Below are positions 35,657 through 43,069 of a stretch of DNA of 64,000 nucleotides, piece by piece. A program made the translations under genes and the position numbers. Within the stretch, counting starts at the first letter, position 1. Each line of letters begins with the position of its first letter. The stretch spans positions 51,997 to 115,996 of the forward strand of contig CAKQHB010000006.1 of NCBI GenBank assembly GCA_934234215.1, read 5' to 3'. The notes below the pieces were generated by a model. The model searched no databases. It saw only the letters and a program-made list of their open reading frames with translations, and was not told the origin of the DNA. Source of the DNA: an uncultured Cuneatibacter sp. (GTDB lineage: Bacteria; Bacillota; Clostridia; Lachnospirales; Lachnospiraceae).

Positions 35657-36541
35657 ATGGGATTTACGAGTAACTCAGATGAAATCACAAGACAGTATTT
35701 TGACTCGATGTTGTTGGAATCCCGCCTGCTGGACTCCGACTTGCCGTCCACCGAGACGACGATCTGGGGACAGACGTTTTCCTCTCCGATCACAACGGCA
35801 GCGCTGTCGCATTTACACAGAGTATGTGAAAATGGCATGGTAGAATTTGCACAGGGTGCGAAAAATGCAGATGTTTTACACATGGCTGGCATGGGCAGCG
35901 ATGAAGAATTAGAAGCGATCCTGCAGACCGGAGCAAAGACGGTAAAAGTCATCAAACCTCTGGAAGATGAGGACGAGATCTTTCGGAAAATCGAGCATGC
36001 GGTGTCTCACGGGGCATTTGCAGTGGGAATGGACATTGACCACTGTGTAAATGGAACCGGCGGATACGATGTCGTACACGGTCTGAAAATGCACACAAAG
36101 ACGACCGCGCAGCTGGCATCGTATGTGGATGCGGCGAAAGTTCCGTTTGTCGTAAAAGGAGTCCTTTCTCCGTATGATGCGGAAAAATGTGTAGAAGCCG
36201 GTGCAAAAGGTATCATCGTATCCCACCATCACGGCATCATGCCCGCAGCAATTCCGCCGGTCATGATCCTGCCGGAGATTGTAAAAGCAGTAGACGGTGC
36301 CTTGACGATCTTTGTAGACTGCGGCATCACGAGTGGACTGGATGCGTTCAAGGCATTGGCGTGCGGCGCAGACGCAGTATGCGTTGGTCGTGAACTCATG
36401 ACAGCACTGAAAGACGGAAACGCTGGTGTCACAAAGCGGATTCATGCGATGAATGAGGAGCTGCGAAGCATCATGGCGAGAACGGGTGCACATTCCGTGG
36501 AAGAAATCGATCCGTCTGTTGTACATTTCCGCACGTTCTAA
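35657..36541 (+). CDS. FMN-dependent alpha-hydroxy-acid oxidase family protein
   Basis: 294 residues forming a TIM-barrel of the lactate/glycolate oxidase family. Visible: SSPITTAALSHL at strand 1, PFVVKGVLSPYDAEKCVEAGA (Lys binding FMN) and the C-terminal phosphate site GADAVCVGREL. The active-site motif, normally SNHGGRQ, reads SHHHGIM, so the substrate Arg is missing. That points to an atypical substrate. AAGGAGG lies 8 nt before the ATG at 35657. A strong terminator follows. Confidence 0.82.
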   Translation: MGFTSNSDEITRQYFDSMLLESRLLDSDLPSTETTIWGQTFSSPITTAALSHLHRVCENGMVEFAQGAKNADVLHMAGMGSDEELEAILQTGAKTVKVIKPLEDEDEIFRKIEHAVSHGAFAVGMDIDHCVNGTGGYDVVHGLKMHTKTTAQLASYVDAAKVPFVVKGVLSPYDAEKCVEAGAKGIIVSHHHGIMPAAIPPVMILPEIVKAVDGALTIFVDCGITSGLDAFKALACGADAVCVGRELMTALKDGNAGVTKRIHAMNEELRSIMARTGAHSVEEIDPSVVHFRTF

Positions 36542-36565
36542 AAATAAAAGAATACATATGTGTAA

Positions 36566-36631
36566 AAAAGCAGGGCAGATCAGAATGCTGTGGATTTTCG
36601 GAATCCATTTGCATTGATCTGCCCTGCTTTT
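36566..36631. terminator. Bidirectional intrinsic terminator
   Basis: A 17-bp perfect stem (36566-36582 with 36615-36631), extended by AATGC/GCATT and an inner TGGATT-TTCGG-AATCCA. It has A-run and T-run on both sides, so it serves both the oxidase gene (plus) and the methyltransferase gene (minus). Confidence 0.92.
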
Positions 36632-36636
36632 CTACG

Positions 36637-37254
36637 CTATTTTCTACATTCTGTGTAACAAAGTGGAAAAGAAGCGTGTAACAGCTTTGCTTTGTGAATT
36701 TTCCACCGGTTCCCCCTCAAAAAGTCGAGATATTCATCTTTTGTCCACTTTGTGTGTAATGGAAATCCCACCAGCTTCATGAAAAACGCTTTGACCTTTC
36801 CACGCAGAGAATTTTGTGCGTGGGTAAAAGTCGGTGCGATCAAGATGCCGTCATTCTTTAAAACACGGCGGATCTCCGCCAGCACCAGCTCCGGCTGCGG
36901 GACGATGTGCAGCGCATTGGAGACAATCACGACATCAAACGCCTCGTCTGAGTAGGGGAGGTGAAACATATCCTGCACGGAAAAATGCACTTTTGTGGAG
37001 AGACAATCCTTCTTCGCCTGAGCGATCATCTCCGGCGAAGCGTCTGTCGCTTCGATCATGCGGGCAGAATTTAACAGGTGCTTGGCGACCAGTCCTGTGC
37101 CTGTCGCCAGTTCGAGGACAACGCGATCCTTTACAATAGGCTGCATCAAATCATACATCGTTTCATACGCAGCGGCATCCTTCCGCATAAAGCGGTCGTA
37201 GAGGACGGCGGTGCGATCCCAGAAAGTTTTCTTTGTCATCTTTGTTTCTGTCAT
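36637..37254 (-). CDS. Class I SAM-dependent methyltransferase
   Basis: 205 residues, soluble. SAM-binding motif I is LELATGTGLVAKHL, the acidic residue is in EATDASPEM, and the post-motif is VVIVSNALHIVPQPE. It belongs to the UbiE/MenG-like methyltransferase_11 group. The substrate is unknown. The ATG at 37254 has GGAG 6 nt upstream. It has a clear promoter with an operator-like palindrome just downstream of the -10. Confidence 0.88.
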   Translation of the reverse strand: MTETKMTKKTFWDRTAVLYDRFMRKDAAAYETMYDLMQPIVKDRVVLELATGTGLVAKHLLNSARMIEATDASPEMIAQAKKDCLSTKVHFSVQDMFHLPYSDEAFDVVIVSNALHIVPQPELVLAEIRRVLKNDGILIAPTFTHAQNSLRGKVKAFFMKLVGFPLHTKWTKDEYLDFLRGNRWKIHKAKLLHASFPLCYTECRK

Positions 37255-37276
37255 GGAGGGCTCCAATCTTCAAAAG

Positions 37277-37290
37277 TTAGCGAGTGCTAA
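37277..37290. promoter_or_regulatory. Operator-like palindrome TTAGC-GAGT-GCTAA
   Basis: 5-bp perfect arms with a 4-nt centre, located just downstream of the methyltransferase -10 (minus strand). This is the position for a TetR/MarR-like repressor. It is not a full CIRCE element, since only one half matches. Confidence 0.4.
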
Positions 37291-37302
37291 TAAGATGGGA
37301 TT

Positions 37303-37330
37303 ATTATAACGCATACTGGGGGAAAATCAA
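37303..37330 (-). promoter_or_regulatory. Promoter of the methyltransferase gene
   Basis: On the minus strand: -35 TTGATT (complement of 37325-37330), 16-nt spacer, -10 TATAAT (complement of 37303-37308). Confidence 0.6.
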
Positions 37331-37377
37331 GTAGCCACAGGAGGGTATTATCACACGATGAAAACCAGATATCCGCA

Positions 37378-37568
37378 GAAAAGGCGCTCCCAGATCACGC
37401 GCTGCGCTTCCTGTTTCATCTGTGTGCTTTTTTACGCCTCTGTACGAAAACTCGCAGTGCAAAAATTCATAATGAATTTTCGCACTTGCTCAAACAGTTC
37501 GTACAGAGCCGAAAGCGACACAGATTTCACGACGGAGCTCCGCGATGTGATCTGGGAGTGCTCTTTTC
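37378..37568 (+). repeat. Hairpin element 3 (same internal loop, different stems)
   Basis: Imperfect arms around CTCCCAGATCAC and its complement enclose ATCTGTGT/ACACAGAT, then CTCTGTACGAA/TTCGTACAGAG. The apex has AACTC (37449-37453) opposite TCAAACAG (37490-37497), capped by a further stem with an AT-rich loop. The conserved internal loop is the only part shared with elements 1 and 2. Confidence 0.65.
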
Positions 37569-37616
37569 CGTGGAAAAATGAGATTTTCGCGGGAGCAAAT
37601 GAAAAGAGAATACAAT

Positions 37617-37832
37617 CCCCTTTACGGGGTTAAGTAACAGGTGTGGAATGAAGTCACAGACAGCTCGCTGGACGGGTTGCCTGCCCCTCTACGGTCTTAT
37701 GTGACAGCGGAGCGCAAAGCCCCGCAGGAAGCCACACAGCCCGCAGGGTTACCCCTCTACGGGGTTATGTGACAGCGGAGCGACAAGCCCTGCAGGAAGC
37801 CGCACAGCCCGTCAGGGTTACCCCTCTGTGGT
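37617..37832. repeat. Tandem direct repeat, period 67-69 bp, about three copies
   Basis: Units start at 37617 (diverged), 37684 and 37752, with a partial fourth start at 37821, each opening with CCCCTYTACGG or a close variant. Units 2 and 3 are nearly identical (TTATGTGACAGCGGAGCG, then CAGGAAGCC). There are no unique spacers, so this is not a CRISPR array. Function unknown. Confidence 0.75.
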
Positions 37833-37971
37833 ATATATAGCAACAAAATAATTTTAGAGAAGAAAGTCTGCCGCGTTTGGCAGGCTTTTTTCTGTGGAAT
37901 TATTTCCACAAAAAATAAGAGAAAGGAATTCACGGGAGCAGTAACTACATGTTTTTAAGAAGGAGGACGAG

Positions 37972-38331
37972 ATGTTAGAGGAAAAATTTGCAGATCAAAT
38001 GTGGTTGGGAGAACTTGTAACCAGGATTGAGAAAGAGGAACAGGAGATGTGTATACGAGATTGCGAAAAGGAGGAGATGGTTTTACAGATGTATGATGCA
38101 TTAAAAAGATCCGTAGAAAAAGCAACTGTTTCATATGAGTTGAATGTCCCGTTTAAAAGTATGGGTTACGTTTCACTTGTAGGAAAAAGTGTAGATGTTT
38201 TTGAACCAGAAATATTCGCGTGTGCAACAAAATTGGCGGATAACGTGGAGATGTATCCGAAAACAGATGGAACCGTGCAGATCAATTTTAGTTTTCATGG
38301 GCTGATGAAAAGAGGAGGATGCAGAAGATGA
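37972..38331 (+). CDS. Hypothetical protein, AT-rich island
   Basis: 119 residues, soluble, acidic, no family recognised. AAGGAGG lies 8-9 nt before the ATG. The first ~40 residues look helical (EEKFADQMWLGELVTRIEKE) and the rest looks like alternating beta strands ending in VQINFSFHGLMKRGG. The base composition is clearly richer in A and T than the flanks. Its TGA overlaps the next ATG (ATGA), so the two are coupled. Confidence 0.6.
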   Translation: MLEEKFADQMWLGELVTRIEKEEQEMCIRDCEKEEMVLQMYDALKRSVEKATVSYELNVPFKSMGYVSLVGKSVDVFEPEIFACATKLADNVEMYPKTDGTVQINFSFHGLMKRGGCRR

Positions 38332-38678
38332 GAGGCTTAACGTGTTTTGATGTAGTAGAAATGGTGATGGAAGATGCGACAGTGCAATTTACACCGCTGA
38401 CAGTGGATGTAGATCGATTAGCTGAACTAAAAGATTTGTGTGAAAGGATGGATCAGTTGACAGCAGAACTTCAAGCAGAATCTTTTGGAGTTGAGATTGA
38501 CGAAGTGACAACAGAAATAGCAATGTCAATTAGTTGCGAGGAGTTTGAAATGGAGAAAACATCTGCAATATTAAGTTCGATTTTAAAGCAAGTGCAGGAG
38601 TTTCAGGTAAGAGCAAAAAATCCGGAACAACTTTGCTTGGAATTTAGGGTAAAAGGAATCTGGGGACACGAATCATAA
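38328..38678 (+). CDS. Hypothetical protein, AT-rich island
   Basis: 116 residues from the ATG at 38328, with AGAGGAGG 9 nt upstream; a nearer ATG at 38319 abuts the ribosome site and is unlikely. Ends in CLEFRVKGIWGHES. The pattern of a long acidic helix followed by strands resembles the preceding protein, so the two may be diverged paralogues or subunits. No family recognised. Confidence 0.6.
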   Translation: MRGLTCFDVVEMVMEDATVQFTPLTVDVDRLAELKDLCERMDQLTAELQAESFGVEIDEVTTEIAMSISCEEFEMEKTSAILSSILKQVQEFQVRAKNPEQLCLEFRVKGIWGHES

Positions 38679-38698
38679 AAAGAAAAAGGAGAACAGAG

Positions 38699-38878
38699 AT
38701 GGCAGTTTTTGATTGGAATCACGATGGAAAAAAGGACATTCAGGACGACTTTTTAGAACACAACATTTATAACAGCAGTGGCGGGGGCGGTGGCAAGCCG
38801 GAAGGACCTTGGGTGTATTACTTGTACATATTTTTCATGTTTATTTTACCGGCTTTAATGAATAGTTGCTATCATTGA
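38699..38878 (+). CDS. 59-residue protein with EF-hand/dockerin-like loop and C-terminal helix
   Basis: ATG at 38699, AAGGAG about 9 nt upstream, stop at 38876-38878. The N-terminus FDWNHDGKKDIQDD has the DxNxDGxxD calcium-loop spacing seen in EF-hand and dockerin motifs. A Gly-rich linker (SSGGGGGKPEG) leads to a C-terminal transmembrane helix (YYLYIFFMFILPALM). Small proteins with this N-terminus recur in Lachnospiraceae as far as I remember. Function unknown. Confidence 0.65.
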   Translation: MAVFDWNHDGKKDIQDDFLEHNIYNSSGGGGGKPEGPWVYYLYIFFMFILPALMNSCYH

Positions 38879-38897
38879 CCAATTAAAAAAGACAAAA

Positions 38898-38927
38898 GGC
38901 ATTGCCTCTGATTACAGGGGCAGTGCC
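38898..38927 (-). terminator. Hairpin with minus-strand T-tract
   Basis: GGCATTGCCTCTG (38898-38910) pairs with 38915-38927 around ATTA. On the plus strand no T-run follows; on the minus strand the stem is followed by TTTTGTCTTTTTT. It would stop antisense transcripts or act as an attenuating hairpin before the next gene. Confidence 0.4.
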
Positions 38928-38947
38928 AAAATAGGAGGATTGGGAGA

Positions 38948-39997
38948 ATGTTATTATACGAGAAAAGACATTGGTATGTAGAAAGATTTGCTCTGATTGG
39001 AATTTTAGACGAGGCATTTGATTTATACATGGAAATAGAAAAATTGGCAGGAGAGATCTTTTTCAGAGAGAAAGAAAAAGGAAAAGAGGTTTGGCTCAGC
39101 GAGGTTCAAGGATATTATGAAAAGCTAGTAATGGAATTCATTGTGAGTCATAAAGATGTGTTTTTACTGGAAAATAAAGTGGTTGATTCAAAATGGATTG
39201 AAAGATTTTTTAGTGGTTTCAAGGCGATAGATGAAGAATTTGGAAAAGGATTTCATGTAACTTTTAAAGCGATAGATTTTGCATATTTTCTTTGGCAAAT
39301 TGTTCGTGTTGCAGTGAATATAGCGTGTGTGCAGGATAAGACACGAGATTGGCAGACGATTGACACCGAAGTAAATAAAAAAATTCGTATGCTGGCAGAG
39401 AAGCAGCGGGAAAAGAAGCGCGGCGTGGAGTTTGAATGGGAGAACCCTGCAATAGCAGAAGATAAAAAGAAAGAAGTTTGGGTTTACGGAAATACGGAAA
39501 ATTTGTCATGTGTAAAGGAACGTCATCCAGTGGAAAGTCGCACATTGTATACGCCATTGGTAGGTAGAGTTGGTTATGTGAAGTTGCCGGTGCGATACTG
39601 TAAGAAGTGTGATAAATATTTTGTGAGTGAACAAACAATTGCTGCCTTTGAAATGGTGTATGGAAAATTGATTCTGCGGAAACGGAGAGAGAAAAATGAT
39701 CATGTTAATTTTTCGAATTTTAATATCGAGTCAGAATTACACAGTTTTGGATATAACGTCAGGGAAAATGGAATGACGGAAAAAGAGCGGCATGCCTTCT
39801 TAGCCTCTTTGCTGGCAAATCATATTATGACAGAACAGGAAATTTGCAGAGATATTGAGAATGCAATTCGTATAGCAGAGAGTAATTATAAAATGCAGGC
39901 AGCGGTTATAAGGTGGGAGCGAGATTTATTCTTTGTTAGAGGATTCTGTATGAAAGAACCAACCGGAACAGGTGAATTAAAATACAAGAAATATTAA
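38948..39997 (+). CDS. Hypothetical protein with zinc-knuckle-like motif
   Basis: 349 residues, soluble. The N-terminal ~170 residues are helical. A central YCKKCDKYFVSEQT segment has a Cys pair of zinc-finger type. The C-terminal ~70 residues (LHSFGYNVRENGMTEKERHA, then MTEQEICRDIENAIRI) look like a small helical domain found at the end of several phage and accessory proteins in memory, unnamed to me. GGAGG precedes the ATG at 38948. AT-rich, as are its upstream neighbours. Confidence 0.6.
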   Translation: MLLYEKRHWYVERFALIGILDEAFDLYMEIEKLAGEIFFREKEKGKEVWLSEVQGYYEKLVMEFIVSHKDVFLLENKVVDSKWIERFFSGFKAIDEEFGKGFHVTFKAIDFAYFLWQIVRVAVNIACVQDKTRDWQTIDTEVNKKIRMLAEKQREKKRGVEFEWENPAIAEDKKKEVWVYGNTENLSCVKERHPVESRTLYTPLVGRVGYVKLPVRYCKKCDKYFVSEQTIAAFEMVYGKLILRKRREKNDHVNFSNFNIESELHSFGYNVRENGMTEKERHAFLASLLANHIMTEQEICRDIENAIRIAESNYKMQAAVIRWERDLFFVRGFCMKEPTGTGELKYKKY

Positions 39998-40087
39998 AAA
40001 ATATTGAAAAGGGAATTGTGGAAGAACGATTTCTCGTCGCAAAAAAGCTTGTGACCAGTAACATCGCAAAGCTTCGTCGCAGAATCT

Positions 40088-40665
40088 GTGCAGCTTTCGT
40101 CTCTGTATGAGTTCTTCATGAGCATCATCATAAAAACGGAGGAGGCATTTGACAAGACAGTTTCCTATATGGGCATCTGTGGCAGTGGTATGTTAGTTAT
40201 CATTGCGTACAATTTAATCGGCTGTATTTTCCGCGGACTGGGCGATTCCCGGACGCCGCTGGTGACGGTTGCAATCGCATGTGTCTGTAATATTGCGGGA
40301 GATCTGCTGTTGTGTGCTGTGTGCTGTGTTCAAAATGGGAACGAGCGGCGCACCGATCGCATTGCAGAATCTGCTGGTGGGCGTGACCTTTTTGATCATT
40401 CTGGCAATCGTAAACGGACTGGGTGTTCACCGCGATCTTCTTATGTTATACTGGATTCTATAACGAAATCGGCATGACGAAATTCGTCATGGTGTAGGGC
40501 ATCATCGGCGCGTTCGGCGTGCGCGTGCCGGTGTCGTATCTGATGAGCAGACAGGCGGCTCCATCGCTGTTCCGGATCGGACTGGCAATGCCGCTGTCCT
40601 CCATCGTGCAGCTGGTTCTGTGCGTGGGATGTATGGTGTGGTTAAAAAAGAGGAAGAAAGTTTAA
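40088..40665 (+). pseudogene. Decayed MATE-family exporter
   Basis: MATE-like sequence appears in three frames in order: YNLIGCIFRGLGDSRTPLV (frame of 40088), then KMGTSGA joined directly to PIALQNLLVGVTFLIILAIV (second frame), then GIIGAFGVRVPVSYLMSRQ and a C-terminal helix ending at 40665 (third frame). The frame changes at a GTGCTGT duplication. An in-frame TAG lies at 40495-40497, and two segments of the fold are missing. It has no 5' end. It marks the edge of the AT-rich island. Confidence 0.8.
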
Positions 40666-40669
40666 AAAT

Positions 40670-42826
40670 ATGTATAGCAAGACAATTCAGGAATTTTTGA
40701 CGGATGTGCGGGAGGACTTCGAAAATGCCGTGATCCGCGTGTTAGAGATGGCGCAGGATGGGCAGGAGGACCCGGCGGAAAAACAGTCGTGGTTGGAATC
40801 TCTGCCTGCGGTGGCGGAGGTGCTGGAGCTGCTGCCGGAGCAGACAAAAGAACAGTGTGAGATTGTGCTGGAAGCGAAGTTCGCCACAGAGGAAAAGCGT
40901 TCGGATGTGGTGCTTGTGGGAACAAACGGCACACGAAAGACGATGGTAATCATCGAAAACAAACGATGGGCAGGGCTGCAGGAATACGAGCCGCTGGGAG
41001 ATTGCAGCGTGTGGGATCCATATCACGGAAAACTGATCGACCATCCGTCGCTGCAGGTGAACCATTATCGAAAAACGCTGGAATATACGAATCAATATGT
41101 GCAGGAAAATTGGGTGCGGATCTACGCAATGGTATTCCTGCAAAATGCGATTTTGGAAGACAAAACATTTGGCTGCGGACCGTTTGATCCGAAGTATCAA
41201 AGCTATTTTAAGAGTGCCCCTCTTTTTACCGGGGAAGAGAAAGAACGGATGGCGGCATATCTGGCAGGAAAGCTGACCGGAGGTATTCGGGGTATGGCAG
41301 AACAGGTGTATACAAGTCCGGTCCGGTATAGCACAGCGTATCGGCAGATTGTAAAAAATGTGTTCGGAAATCGGGAGAAGCTGCGCGAAATTCTGGACGA
41401 AGAGCAGATCGTTTTGTTTGACGAGATTGCGAATGAGTTAAATCACGGTCAGGAACAGAAAATCTTTTTGATCGAGGGCAGCGCGGGAACTGGAAAGACG
41501 TTTCTGGCAGTGGCATTGCTGGCGTATCTGTATCAAAATACGGAGCTGCCGAATTTGAAAGTGCGTTATGTCGAAAAGAACCGTGATCCTCGCAAATTGC
41601 TGCACAGTGAGTGGCATGTTCCGGAGCAGGCGATGATGGCGACGACTTCCATGATCAATCGGAGCGTGAAGTACGATTGCCTGATTTGCGATGAAGCGCA
41701 TCGCATGATGGAGCAGGTCTTTGTCGGAAAGGATGATGGCAATTTTATTGAGCGGTTTTTGGAGCTTTGCAGAGTTGCGGTCTTTTTCTGCGATGAAAAA
41801 CAGAGTGTGCATGTGCGGGATTATGTGACGAAGGAGCGGATTCGGGAAATCGCGAAGACAAAGGGAATCCAGCAGGAACAGATTTTGGAGCGAAACATCG
41901 GATGCCAGCATCGGTGCCAGAGCGCCTCGAATTTTTTGAACTTTGTGGATACTATGTTGGATTCGACGGAACAGATGAAGCGTCCAAAGCGAAAACTGCG
42001 AGAGTCGGATGAATATGCCGTAGCATTGGTGCATTCGCCAGAAGAATTGTTTGAGGTGATTCGGGAAAAGAATGCGAATCGCGGCGATGCGGATTCCAGC
42101 AGAGTCGTGGCGGGAAAAGGCAGATCTTACGGTGAGGATTGGATCTGGGTGTATTCCAATCTGGATTATGATGGGGAGAAAACGATCGCGCCGCTGCGGG
42201 ATTCCGATGAGAAGCTATACACATGGAATTTCGGAAATTATGGGGCAAAGCGCACTTTTGCGACAGATGAAAAGTCGGTCGATCTGGTGGGGTGCATTGA
42301 TACGAGTCAGGGCATTGGATTTGAATATGTGGGGGTGATCCTGGCGCCGGATCTGATCTACAACCGGGAGACAAAGCAGGTGGAGGTCTGCGTGGACGGA
42401 CATCATCAGACAGACCCGCATACAGGTGGAAAAGCGATGGCTTATCTGGATCGGCAGAGGATTGAGCGTGTGATCAAAAATACATACCGCGTGCTGCTGA
42501 CCCGTGGCGAAAGAGGCTGTTATCTCTATTGCTGTGACGAAGCACTGGAAGAATATTTTGCGCAGTTCATTTGCTTCCGGGGAGAGGCAGAGCCGGAGGC
42601 GGAAGAGCGAAAAGAAGGCGTTGTGAGTTACATCGCGCCGGAACGGAAATATGCGTATATTGAGAGCGACGGGGAGAGCTACATCGTTTCCGGTGGAACG
42701 ATTCGGAACATGTGGAATGTGGAAGATATTCTTGTGAAGGGAACGCCGGTCAGCTTCACCGTATACAATGGAACGCGGAAGAAGTATGCGAACAGTATCA
42801 TGAAAACTGCCCTCAAATTTAAATAA
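40670..42826 (+). CDS. DUF2075 helicase with N-terminal PD-(D/E)XK-like nuclease and C-terminal OB-like domain
   Basis: 718 residues. The N-terminus has SDVVLVG followed by VIIENKRW, matching the D...ExK core of PD-(D/E)XK nucleases. The SF1-like helicase domain has Walker A G270-T277 (GSAGTGKT) and Walker B D341-E342 (LICDEAHR); late motifs SQGIGFEYVG and YRVLLTRGERG complete the DUF2075 pattern. The last ~60 residues (EGVVSYIAPERKYAYIES) look like a cold-shock/S1-type OB fold. Such proteins are found in defence islands. It starts 4 bp after the decayed MATE gene. Confidence 0.82.
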   Translation: MYSKTIQEFLTDVREDFENAVIRVLEMAQDGQEDPAEKQSWLESLPAVAEVLELLPEQTKEQCEIVLEAKFATEEKRSDVVLVGTNGTRKTMVIIENKRWAGLQEYEPLGDCSVWDPYHGKLIDHPSLQVNHYRKTLEYTNQYVQENWVRIYAMVFLQNAILEDKTFGCGPFDPKYQSYFKSAPLFTGEEKERMAAYLAGKLTGGIRGMAEQVYTSPVRYSTAYRQIVKNVFGNREKLREILDEEQIVLFDEIANELNHGQEQKIFLIEGSAGTGKTFLAVALLAYLYQNTELPNLKVRYVEKNRDPRKLLHSEWHVPEQAMMATTSMINRSVKYDCLICDEAHRMMEQVFVGKDDGNFIERFLELCRVAVFFCDEKQSVHVRDYVTKERIREIAKTKGIQQEQILERNIGCQHRCQSASNFLNFVDTMLDSTEQMKRPKRKLRESDEYAVALVHSPEELFEVIREKNANRGDADSSRVVAGKGRSYGEDWIWVYSNLDYDGEKTIAPLRDSDEKLYTWNFGNYGAKRTFATDEKSVDLVGCIDTSQGIGFEYVGVILAPDLIYNRETKQVEVCVDGHHQTDPHTGGKAMAYLDRQRIERVIKNTYRVLLTRGERGCYLYCCDEALEEYFAQFICFRGEAEPEAEERKEGVVSYIAPERKYAYIESDGESYIVSGGTIRNMWNVEDILVKGTPVSFTVYNGTRKKYANSIMKTALKFK

Positions 42827-42879
42827 ATGTAATTATCAATGCTTATAATATAAAAATAATGTAATATCTGATGCTTGTA

Positions 42880-42924
42880 GAGCGAGTGGTTTTGCGATAA
42901 AATAATACAAAATCATTCGCTTTT
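42880..42924 (+). terminator. Probable terminator after DUF2075 gene
   Basis: GAGCGAGTGGTTTTG (42880-42894) pairs with CAAAATCATTCGCTT (42908-42922) with G-U pairs, followed by TTTTG. It separates the helicase gene from the operon starting at 43070. The rest of the 243-bp gap is AT-rich and includes the hairpin GAATCCC-TTT-GGGATTC (42988-43004). Confidence 0.5.
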
Positions 42925-43069
42925 GTATAACTTTAAAAAATCTGATATGTATTTTATAAAGTAATATAACAAAATAAAAGACATAAAGAATCCCTTTGGG
43001 ATTCACGGGAGAAATGGTGTAGTAAAAAGAAAAGCCAAAAGGGCTGAAGGATGAAAAGGAGACTATGCC

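Noticed and set aside
37277..37290. CIRCE heat-shock element
   Set aside because: Only GAGTGCTAA matches; the TTAGCACTC half at the proper 9-nt spacing is absent.
37358..37633. 91-codon frame
   Set aside because: It reads through hairpin element 3 and has no family features or suitable ribosome site; the palindromic structure explains it.
37617..37832. Possible CRISPR array
   Set aside because: The repeats are directly tandem with a 67-69 bp period and no unique spacers, and no cas genes are near.
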